NCBI GenBank assembly: GCA_002309805.1
Contig: DBYJ01000034.1
Coordinates: 1-19,865, forward strand
DNA from: Bacteroidales bacterium UBA1189
GTDB lineage: Bacteria > Bacteroidota > Bacteroidia > Bacteroidales > Bacteroidaceae
Reading direction: 5' to 3'
Length of the DNA: 19,865 nt
Of the stretch, positions 7,592 through 13,894 are shown piece after piece; position 1 is the stretch's first letter, and every line of letters starts with the position of its first letter. The notes beneath the pieces were generated by a model. It made no database searches and was not told where the DNA came from. It was given only the letters and a program-made list of their open reading frames with translations. The translations under genes and the position numbers were made by a program.

Positions 7592-8950
7592 TTACTTCTT
7601 CTCTTCGCAGCAATCCTTCTGCTCTTTGTCGCAGTTCTCATGCCCTTCCTTGCAGCAGGCGCCTTCGACGCTGAACTGATAGACGACGATGCTCTCATAC
7701 TCCTGTCCAGGGGCGAGGGTAGCATCGGGCCAGCCTTCGATTTGGCTCTTGTTGGGGGTGTCGGGGAATTTTTGCGTCTCGAGGCAGACGGCTGTACGGC
7801 GCTCGATGGGCTTGCCGTCCTTGCCCTTCACGGTACTGTCGAGGAAGTTGCCCGTATAGACCTGGATGCCGGGCTCGTTGGTGAAGACGTCCATGCGGAT
7901 GCCCGTGATGGGGCTGACGAGGGTAGCTGCGTGAGTGATGCCGCCCTTGCCTTCGTGGTCACAATGCTCGCCTTCGCCTTTCTCCTTGCCTTCTTCGCAA
8001 CATGCTTCGCCGCTCTCCTTGTCGCACTTCTCCTTGCCTTCCTTGCAGCAGGGCTTGTTGAGCACCCAGTTGTGGTCGTAGCCCTTGCCGTTCTTCAGCT
8101 GTTCGTAGTCGGCATCAATCTCCTTGCCGATGGCCTTCGGGGAAGTGAAGTCCATGGGAGTACCGGCAACGGGAGCAATTTCGCCCGTAGTCATGAAAGT
8201 AGCGTCGACGGGGGTGAAGTTATCCGCATTGAGGGTGAGCAGATGGTTGGTGATGGGGGTATGATAGTCGCCGTTGAGGTTGAAGTAGAGGTGACTGCAA
8301 ACGTTGACGACGGTCTTCTTGTCCGTTGTAGCGGTCCAGACCATAGCCAACTTGCCGCAGGGGGTAAGGGTGTATTGCACCTTGCCCTTGACGGTGCCAG
8401 GGAAGCCTGCCTCCATATCGGGGCTCACGAATGTCATGGTGATGCTGTTGGGAGTCACTTCCTCCACGTCCATCACCTTGTACTGCCAGCCCATGTATTC
8501 GCCCTTGAAGCCGAACTTGCTGGGATCGAGCGTGCAACCGCCGTGCAGGCAATGGCCGAAGTTGTTCTTCGGGAGCTGGTACTCTACGCCGTCAAGGGTA
8601 ATCTTACCTCCAGCGATACGGTTTGCGTAGCGTCCGATGGTGGCGCCAAAGTCGCTCTCGATGGTGCTGTAGGCCTGGATGCTGGGCTGACCCACGCAGA
8701 CGTCCTTCAAGTTACCCTCCTTGTCGGGCACCATGATGCTGACGACACGGGCGCCGAAGTTGGTGACGCACACCTCCATGCCTGCATCGTTGCGGAGGAT
8801 GTAGAGGTCAGTCTTCTTCCCTTGCAGTTCAGCCTGGAAGTCGGCACGTTTCAGCCCCGAGAGGGCCACATCTTCTTTCGGTGCATTCTTGCACCCTGCC
8901 AGCAGAGCCACACAGGCAACCATGCCGGCAAAAATACGTAATCCTTTCAT
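7592..8950 (-). CDS. Aldose 1-epimerase (mutarotase) lipoprotein with duplicated Cys-rich segment
   Basis: This 452-residue mutarotase interconverts alpha and beta sugar anomers. The signal peptide ends in a lipobox with Cys20 (LLAGC), so the protein should be anchored in an envelope membrane. Family catalytic residues are visible: His136 (CLHGG), His220 (SHLYFNL) and the base Glu391 (CLETQKFPDTPN). Most relatives are about 340-380 residues. The extra length is a Cys/Lys/Glu-rich loop at about 301-335 (CC-x6-C-x7-CC, then a further C), placed after GYDHNWVLNKP. A homologous C-terminal tail at 429-452 has CC-x6-C-x6-CC. The underlying DNA at 7622-7659 and 8015-8052 matches at 33 of 38 bases, which indicates duplication. 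It is the first gene of the arabinose operon and has its own promoter. The fold is certain; the role of the Cys segments is unknown. Confidence 0.93.
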   Translation of the reverse strand: MKGLRIFAGMVACVALLAGCKNAPKEDVALSGLKRADFQAELQGKKTDLYILRNDAGMEVCVTNFGARVVSIMVPDKEGNLKDVCVGQPSIQAYSTIESDFGATIGRYANRIAGGKITLDGVEYQLPKNNFGHCLHGGCTLDPSKFGFKGEYMGWQYKVMDVEEVTPNSITMTFVSPDMEAGFPGTVKGKVQYTLTPCGKLAMVWTATTDKKTVVNVCSHLYFNLNGDYHTPITNHLLTLNADNFTPVDATFMTTGEIAPVAGTPMDFTSPKAIGKEIDADYEQLKNGKGYDHNWVLNKPCCKEGKEKCDKESGEACCEEGKEKGEGEHCDHEGKGGITHAATLVSPITGIRMDVFTNEPGIQVYTGNFLDSTVKGKDGKPIERRTAVCLETQKFPDTPNKSQIEGWPDATLAPGQEYESIVVYQFSVEGACCKEGHENCDKEQKDCCEEKK

Positions 8951-8994
8951 AATGATAAATTAATAAATAACAATAATAATTGATTTCACATTTA

Positions 8995-9031
8995 GCGCGT
9001 AAAGGTACAAAAAAATATGTACACGCGCGAA
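8995..9031 (-). promoter_or_regulatory. Probable promoter and inverted repeat of the arabinose operon
   Basis: On the minus strand, TTCG (9028-9031) and TACCTTTA (9000-9007) are separated by 20 bases. Each box has one mismatch to the Bacteroides consensus. The inverted repeat GCGCGT (8995-9000) and ACGCGC (9023-9028) closely brackets the promoter and may be an operator. The leader to the mutarotase ATG is about 45 bases and very AT-rich. No copy of this repeat was seen upstream of the kinase gene. Confidence 0.4.
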
Positions 9032-9162
9032 TGTTTCTCCGTTTTTTTTCCGTTTTTCCCGTTTTTCCTCTCTTTCCGTTAATATGCTTCTGTTGCAGAA
9101 AGACTTTTTTCCCCTAGTTTTATGTGCCGAAGTAACGGGTGATAGATTATTCTGAAAAAGAA

Positions 9163-9246
9163 GCCTGCTCTGCGAAATTATTCGCCTGCGCTAAAAATTT
9201 ATTTGCCTGCTCTGAGAATTTATTCGCCTATTCTGAGAAATTATTT
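9163..9246. repeat. Four 21-bp tandem repeats in a divergent intergenic region
   Basis: The units at 9163-9183, 9184-9204, 9205-9225 and 9226-9246 all begin GCCT and end TTATT(C/T). A degenerate unit precedes them at about 9142-9162. One plus-strand frame (9139-9327, GTG start) reads as repeated seven-residue blocks such as ACSENLF, but there is no promoter, no signal sequence and no recognisable protein. The 506-base gap from 8951 to 9456 otherwise holds the two divergent promoters. It also contains TGCCGA-AGTA-ACGGGT at 9125-9140, which resembles the TGCCGA-GTG-ACGGGT motif of the element near 2281. Confidence 0.8.
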
Positions 9247-9403
9247 GCCTGGAAAAACGACGGGGTTGACTATCTGGGTCCTATGTACTTTTCGAAGGCG
9301 CCCAAAGATACGTCGGAATCGGTATGAAAGAGGCACGTCGATGCAAGTGGGAACTGGGGTAGGGGAAATGTTGGCTCTTTGCATTGTTAAAAAATATGTT
9401 TTC

Positions 9404-9435
9404 CTTGTTTATTCACAGCCTTTGAAGTATCTTCG
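9404..9435 (+). promoter_or_regulatory. Promoter of the DUF4827-glmM operon
   Basis: CTTG (9404-9407) and TATCTTCG (9428-9435) are separated by 20 bases. Each box has one mismatch to TTTG and TAnnTTTG. The start codon lies 21 bases downstream of the -7 box, giving a short leader without a Shine-Dalgarno sequence. Confidence 0.6.
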
Positions 9436-9456
9436 CAGGCTAAAATATAAAGATGT

Positions 9457-10140
9457 ATGAAAAAACTGAATGCGACATACCTGTCTTTGCTGCTGATGTG
9501 CGTGGCAGCCGTGCAGCTTACGGGCTGTAGAAAGTACGAGACCTACGCCGAAAAGAAGGAGAAGGAGGACAACGCCATAGCCAAGTTCATCGACGACGGC
9601 GGCATCGACGGACGTCCCATAAAGGTGATCACTGAGGAGGAATTCTATGCCCAGGACAGCCTGACGAACGTGGCCGAAAACGAGTACGTGCTGTTCAAGC
9701 AGACGGGTGTTTATATGCAGATTGTCCGCAAGGGCGAGGGGCGTGTCCACGCGAAGGGCGAGAACCGCAACTACCTGGCACGCTACATCGAATATAGTGT
9801 CGCTGACCGCGACACGATGACGCTGAACCTCTACGACTCGCGTCCCGAGCAGATGACCGTCAAGCGCACGGGCGACACCTTCAGCGGCTCGTTCACCTAC
9901 GGCCACATGCTCTCCGTCTATGGCAGCCTGGCGAACCAGTCGGTCTATTCATACTACAGCTCCACCACCACGACCTTCCCCGAAGGGTGGCTGGTGCCCT
10001 TCCCGTACATCACGCCCGGACGGCCCAACGACAAGGCTGCCAAGGTGCGCATCATCGCTCCGCACGACTACGGCACCTCGCTTGCCATACAGCAGACATA
10101 CGCTACTTTCTACGAAATTACCATCATGCCTGAACCTTAA
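9457..10140 (+). CDS. DUF4827-like lipoprotein
   Basis: This is a 227-residue lipoprotein with a signal peptide ending at Cys24 (QLTGC). A charged segment rich in Lys and Glu follows (YAEKKEKEDNAIAKFI), then a beta-rich domain. The N-terminal YAEKKEKE block and the position immediately before glmM match what I know of DUF4827 proteins of Bacteroidales; the biochemical role is unknown. Features such as DDGGIDGRP, VRKGEG and the DTFSGSFTYGHM region faintly recall FKBP-type proteins, but I would not assign isomerase activity. It is the first gene of the operon and ends 15 bases before glmM, which hints at an envelope role connected with cell-wall precursor supply (inference). Confidence 0.75.
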   Translation: MKKLNATYLSLLLMCVAAVQLTGCRKYETYAEKKEKEDNAIAKFIDDGGIDGRPIKVITEEEFYAQDSLTNVAENEYVLFKQTGVYMQIVRKGEGRVHAKGENRNYLARYIEYSVADRDTMTLNLYDSRPEQMTVKRTGDTFSGSFTYGHMLSVYGSLANQSVYSYYSSTTTTFPEGWLVPFPYITPGRPNDKAAKVRIIAPHDYGTSLAIQQTYATFYEITIMPEP

Positions 10141-10155
10141 AAAAACTAACTTTAT

Positions 10156-11562
10156 ATGTCACTCATTAAATCTATTTCCGGCATTCGCGGCACCATAGGC
10201 GGGCAAGCCGGCGAAGGGCTCAACCCCCTCGACATCACCAAGTTTACCGCAGCATACGCTACCCTTATCCGCAAGACATATAAGGGCGAGGCTCGTCATA
10301 TCGTCGTCGGGCGCGATGCCCGCATCTCAGGCGAGATGGTGCGCCAATGTGTCTGCGGCACCCTGATGGGCATGGGCTTCGACGTGCTCGATATCGGCTT
10401 AGCCACTACGCCTACTACCGAGCTTGCCGTCACGATGTCGAAGGCCTGCGGAGGCATCATCCTTACCGCCTCGCACAATCCTCGCCAATGGAATGCTTTG
10501 AAGCTGCTGAATGCTCAGGGCGAGTTCCTGAATGCTGCCGAGGGTGCCGAGGTGCTTGCCCTTGCTGCAGATGAGGCCTTCACCTTTGCCGAAGTGGATA
10601 AGCTGGGCAAATACACCCGCGACGAATCCTTCGGCCAGCGCCATATCGACGCCGTGCTTGCGCTGGAACTCGTTGATGTTGAGGCCATCCGCAAGGCTCA
10701 TTTCAAGGTTGCCATCGATACGGTCAACTCCGTAGGCGGCATTGTTCTGCCCCCGTTGCTTCGTCAATTGGGCGTGGAGAAGGTCGAGGGTCTCTACACC
10801 GAGCCTACGGGCGATTTCCAACACAATCCCGAGCCGCTGGAGAAGAATCTCGGCGACATTATGGCGTTGATGAAGACGTCCGACTGCGACGTGGCCTTTG
10901 TCGTTGACCCGGACGTGGACCGTCTGGCTGTTATCGACGAGAAGGGCGCCATGTACGGCGAGGAATACACGTTGGTTACTGTTGCCGACTATATTCTCCA
11001 GCACACTCCTGGTAATACCGTCAGCAACCTCAGCTCCACACGCGCTCTGCGCGATGTCACGCAGCGCTACGGACAACAGTACAACGCCTCTGCCGTGGGC
11101 GAGGTGAACGTCGTCACGAAAATGAAGGCAACGGGTGCCGTCATCGGAGGCGAGGGTAATGGAGGTGTCATCTATCCTGCCAGCCATTACGGACGCGACG
11201 CCCTTGTCGGCATTGCTCTCTTCCTGACGTATTTGGCTAAGAAGGGCTGCACGGTGAGCGAGTTACGCAAGACCTATCCGTCCTATTTCATGGCGAAGAA
11301 CCGCATCGACCTCACGCCCGATACGGACGTGGATGCCGTGCTGGCCAAGGTAAAGGCGCTCTATTCCTCTGCCGAGAACAAGGCTGCCGGCGTTGCTATT
11401 ACCGACATCGATGGCGTGAAGATTGACTTCCCTGACAAATGGGTGCATCTGCGCAAGAGCAATACCGAGCCCATCGTCCGCGTATATAGCGAGGCCCATA
11501 CACCCGAAGCCGCTGCTGAAATAGGCGAGAAGGTGATGGAGGTGGTCAAAAGCATGGTTTGA
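10156..11562 (+). CDS. glmM: Phosphoglucosamine mutase (alpha-D-phosphohexomutase family)
   Basis: This 468-residue cytoplasmic enzyme probably interconverts glucosamine 6-phosphate and glucosamine 1-phosphate for UDP-GlcNAc, peptidoglycan and LPS synthesis. The four hexomutase signatures are in order: GIRGT near the N-terminus; TASHNP with phosphoserine Ser106; the magnesium loop DPDVDR with Asp251, Asp253 and Asp255; and the phosphate-binding loop RKSNTEPIVRVYSEA near the C-terminus. The last has SNTEP where enterobacterial GlmM has SGTEP, a form common in Bacteroidota and archaeal relatives. This leaves phosphomannomutase activity possible. The stop codon is six bases before the ybaK-like start. 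Confidence 0.88.
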   Translation: MSLIKSISGIRGTIGGQAGEGLNPLDITKFTAAYATLIRKTYKGEARHIVVGRDARISGEMVRQCVCGTLMGMGFDVLDIGLATTPTTELAVTMSKACGGIILTASHNPRQWNALKLLNAQGEFLNAAEGAEVLALAADEAFTFAEVDKLGKYTRDESFGQRHIDAVLALELVDVEAIRKAHFKVAIDTVNSVGGIVLPPLLRQLGVEKVEGLYTEPTGDFQHNPEPLEKNLGDIMALMKTSDCDVAFVVDPDVDRLAVIDEKGAMYGEEYTLVTVADYILQHTPGNTVSNLSSTRALRDVTQRYGQQYNASAVGEVNVVTKMKATGAVIGGEGNGGVIYPASHYGRDALVGIALFLTYLAKKGCTVSELRKTYPSYFMAKNRIDLTPDTDVDAVLAKVKALYSSAENKAAGVAITDIDGVKIDFPDKWVHLRKSNTEPIVRVYSEAHTPEAAAEIGEKVMEVVKSMV

Positions 11563-11567
11563 TTCTG

Positions 11568-12062
11568 ATGGCGCAGAAAATCAATAAGACGAATGCGGCG
11601 CGCCTGCTTGACCAGCAGAAGATTGCCTACGAATTAGTGCCTTATGAGGTGGACGAGAACGACCTCAGCGCACCCCATGTGGCTGCCTCGCTGGGCGAGC
11701 CTGTTGAGCAGGTCTTCAAGACTATCGTCCTGCATGGCGACAAGACAGGCCACTTCGTCTGCGTAATCCCGGGCGAGGCAGAAATCGATTTGAAATTGGC
11801 TGCCAAAGTGTCGGGCAACAAGAGTTGCGCCCTGCTGCCGTTGAAGGAACTGCTGCCTTTGACGGGCTATGTGCGTGGAGGCTGTTCGCCCATCGGCATG
11901 AAGAAACGCTTCCCGACCTATTTTCACGAGAGCTGCCTCTCGTTCCCCTATATCTACGTCAGCGCTGGGCAACGTGGCCTTCAGTTCAAGATTGCGCCGC
12001 AGGATCTCATCCGCGCTGCTTCCGCTACTACCGCAAAACTATTTGATTCGATTGCCTTATGA
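11568..12062 (+). CDS. ybaK: Cys-tRNA(Pro)/Cys-tRNA(Cys) deacylase, YbaK type
   Basis: This 164-residue protein of the YbaK/aminoacyl-tRNA editing fold hydrolyses cysteine mischarged on tRNA(Pro). The family pattern is clear: VFKTIVL in the first third, CVIPGEAEIDLKLAAK in the middle with its conserved lysine, and GYVRGGCSPIGMKKRFPT as the glycine-rich signature. I chose the ATG at 11568 (MAQKINKTNA), six bases after the glmM stop. The same frame extends three codons further to a TTG at 11559 that overlaps glmM and is less likely. The gene's end overlaps the next gene by four bases (ATGA). Confidence 0.9.
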   Translation: MAQKINKTNAARLLDQQKIAYELVPYEVDENDLSAPHVAASLGEPVEQVFKTIVLHGDKTGHFVCVIPGEAEIDLKLAAKVSGNKSCALLPLKELLPLTGYVRGGCSPIGMKKRFPTYFHESCLSFPYIYVSAGQRGLQFKIAPQDLIRAASATTAKLFDSIAL

Positions 12063-12454
12063 AAATTACAGAAACAATGTTGAAACCGCTCGTCGAGCGG
12101 TTGCAGAAGACCGACTGGAAGGGTGAATCGCAGAAGGTGCTGAGTTTCCTTCGGAAGTACGCCCTTCGTGCGGGACGTATCGCCGCCAAGCCACTCCTGC
12201 AGTTCTACTATGTGATGACGGACGAGAACGTGACTGCGCGCGACAAGGCGCTCATTTACGGCTCGTTGCTCTACATCCTTGTGCCGGGTGACATTATTCC
12301 CCGTAAAGTTTTCAATATGCTGGGCATCATGGACGACATCGGTGCCGTAATGATTGTCTATACCCGCATCAAGAACAAGATTACGCCTGCCATTAACTTC
12401 AAAGTGGAGGAGACGCTGGACGAGTGGTTCGGCACGAAATACGATATTGTCTGA
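12059..12454 (+). CDS. DUF1232 (YkvA-type) membrane protein
   Basis: This 131-residue protein contains a DUF1232 domain over about residues 45-100. The signature is recognisable: LLQFYYVMTDENV, ARDKALIYGSLLYILVPGDIIP, and LGIMDDIGAVMIVY. The two hydrophobic stretches around the VPGDIIP motif suggest membrane association. The family is widespread and has no firmly assigned function. The start codon overlaps the stop of the deacylase gene by four bases, indicating translational coupling. It is the last gene of the operon and converges on hemW across 28 bases in which I see no hairpin terminator. Confidence 0.85.
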   Translation: MKITETMLKPLVERLQKTDWKGESQKVLSFLRKYALRAGRIAAKPLLQFYYVMTDENVTARDKALIYGSLLYILVPGDIIPRKVFNMLGIMDDIGAVMIVYTRIKNKITPAINFKVEETLDEWFGTKYDIV

Positions 12455-12482
12455 CCCTCACATTTCGTCTTTGGGATTAGCT

Positions 12483-13712
12483 TCAGCAGAACAAGTCTGC
12501 AATAATTGCATCTGACACGAAGATTCCCTCTTCCGTCAGCGCCCATCGTCCATCGGCTGTCTCGCACAGTCGATGGTTTTTTAAATAGGTTTGCGCGCGG
12601 GTGCGACAATAACGCTCCCGTTCTTCGCCAAATAGGATACCAATCTCTTGCGGGCTAATGCCTCGTGCTGTACGCAGGCGCGTCATGATATATTCGTTGT
12701 AGCGCTCCTTGTCGCTGAGCGTCTCACCCGACGAAATAACGTTTGTATCATTTCCATGTATTCCCCTGAGATAGCCTTCGAGGTTGGGGTAGTTCCAAGT
12801 GCGATGTGTACCGTCGTAAGAGTGCGCTCCAGGTCCTAGCCCTAGATAGGGGATGCCGCTCCAGTAGCTGCTGTTGTGTCTGGCTTCGTGCCCAGGTAGT
12901 GCAAAATTACTGATTTCGTAATGCCTATATCCCGCTTTGAGTAACGTGTGACGCAACAGGCGGAAGCAGGCAAGGCTCTCCTCCTCGTCTACTTCGTATA
13001 TTTCGCCTCGCTCGCGCATACGATAGAGTGGCGTGCCCTCCTCGTAGCTTAGGTGGTAGGCCGAAATATGTGGCACCCCGAGCTCAATAGCCTGCTTCAA
13101 ATCCTTTTCCCATACTTCCTCATAACTCCCATAGTTCCTATAATTCCCATGGTTCCTGTTACTCGGCAACCCATACATCAAATCGATGCTGATTTCCGTT
13201 ATTCCGTTGCCTTGCAAGCGATGCACAGCTTCAATGGCCTCTTGCGCCGTATGTCGTCGTCCCAATAGCTGTAGCAGGGTGTCGTCGAACGTCTGAATGC
13301 CCATGCTGATGCGTAGCGCATATTGCGGAAGGGCATCCTTCAATCTGTCAATCCACTCCTGCGATAGGTCATCGGGGTTTGCCTCGATAGTCAGTTCGTC
13401 TAATGTGTTGAAGCCAAATGTTTGCTCAGCCTTCCGTACCATGCGTCCCAACAGGGCAGGGGAGAGCTGCGAAGGAGTACCTCCGCCAAAATAGAGTGTC
13501 TTGACGGGTTCGCCTTGTAGGAACTCTTTGCGTAACTCCATTTCGCGACATACCGCCTCAATATATGCCTCCTGCTTGCTCGGAATACCCGGATTATTCG
13601 GAGTATTCAGATTACTCTGATTTTTCCTTTCTTCTCCCCCCGTCGTAGAGTAAAAATCGCAGTATTTGCACCTGCTTTTACAGAAGGGAATATGCACGTA
13701 GATTCCTGCCAT
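12483..13712 (-). CDS. hemW: HemW-like radical SAM heme chaperone
   Basis: This 409-residue radical SAM protein is of the HemW (coproporphyrinogen III oxidase-like) family, which binds heme and an iron-sulfur cluster and hands heme to respiratory enzymes. GIYVHIPFC-KSRC-KYC gives cluster ligands Cys11, Cys15 and Cys18. TLYFGGGTPS, SMGIQTF, DLMYGLP and HISAYHLSYEEGTPLY follow in family order. Unlike CPO proper, there is no extra N-terminal extension. I start at the ATG at 13712 because family members begin MAGIY; the frame continues 14 codons upstream to an ATG at 13754, but that stretch is the promoter. Two in-frame low-complexity insertions are present, at about residues 25-47 (GEERKNQSNLNTPNNPG region) and after GLP (SNRNHGNYRNYGSY). 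The conserved motifs and reading frame are intact, so the gene is probably functional. Confidence 0.92.
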   Translation of the reverse strand: MAGIYVHIPFCKSRCKYCDFYSTTGGEERKNQSNLNTPNNPGIPSKQEAYIEAVCREMELRKEFLQGEPVKTLYFGGGTPSQLSPALLGRMVRKAEQTFGFNTLDELTIEANPDDLSQEWIDRLKDALPQYALRISMGIQTFDDTLLQLLGRRHTAQEAIEAVHRLQGNGITEISIDLMYGLPSNRNHGNYRNYGSYEEVWEKDLKQAIELGVPHISAYHLSYEEGTPLYRMRERGEIYEVDEEESLACFRLLRHTLLKAGYRHYEISNFALPGHEARHNSSYWSGIPYLGLGPGAHSYDGTHRTWNYPNLEGYLRGIHGNDTNVISSGETLSDKERYNEYIMTRLRTARGISPQEIGILFGEERERYCRTRAQTYLKNHRLCETADGRWALTEEGIFVSDAIIADLFC

Positions 13713-13716
13713 GTTG

Positions 13717-13748
13717 CAAAGGTAGTACAAGGCGAGTGAAAAAGCAAA
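13717..13748 (-). promoter_or_regulatory. Consensus promoter of hemW, adjacent to the start codon
   Basis: On the minus strand, TTTG (13745-13748), a 20-base spacer and TACCTTTG (13717-13724) match the Bacteroides consensus at every defined position. The -7 box ends only four bases before the ATG at 13712. Transcription should therefore start at or within a base or two of the start codon. Confidence 0.7.
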
Positions 13749-13781
13749 ATTCATATTAGCTTTTATTTTTTTTCTTATTTA

Positions 13782-13813
13782 TTTTCATATATCCTTATTT
13801 CTTAGTAATTTCG
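13782..13813 (+). promoter_or_regulatory. Promoter of the EF-G-like gene
   Basis: TTTT (13782-13785), a 20-base spacer and TAATTTCG (13806-13813) match the Bacteroides boxes with one mismatch each. The leader is about 78 bases and ends in an AT-rich stretch without a Shine-Dalgarno sequence. The hemW promoter fires in the opposite direction just to the left. Confidence 0.55.
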
Positions 13814-13894
13814 CAGCGCTTCACGGTATGGAGTACCCTTTTTTGTGCGGAAATATTGAAATAAAACAATAATAATTAACAATTTATCACCGAA

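Noticed and set aside
7640..8941. A 433-codon open frame antisense to the mutarotase.
   Set aside because: It has the compositional look of a shadow of a GC-rich coding strand, no family resemblance, and covers the catalytic motifs of a certain gene. Similar long antisense frames over the symporter (5270-6082, 6362-7240) were rejected for the same reason.
9139..9327. A 62-codon repeat-bearing open frame as a small protein gene.
   Set aside because: The frame is open because the repeat has no stop codons; the GTG start has no promoter, and the tail after the repeats has no recognisable feature. Kept only as a repeat.
13713..13754. Upstream in-frame ATG that would extend HemW by 14 residues.
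   Set aside because: The extension lies over a perfect consensus promoter, and HemW proteins begin at MAGIY; the ATG at 13712 is the better start.
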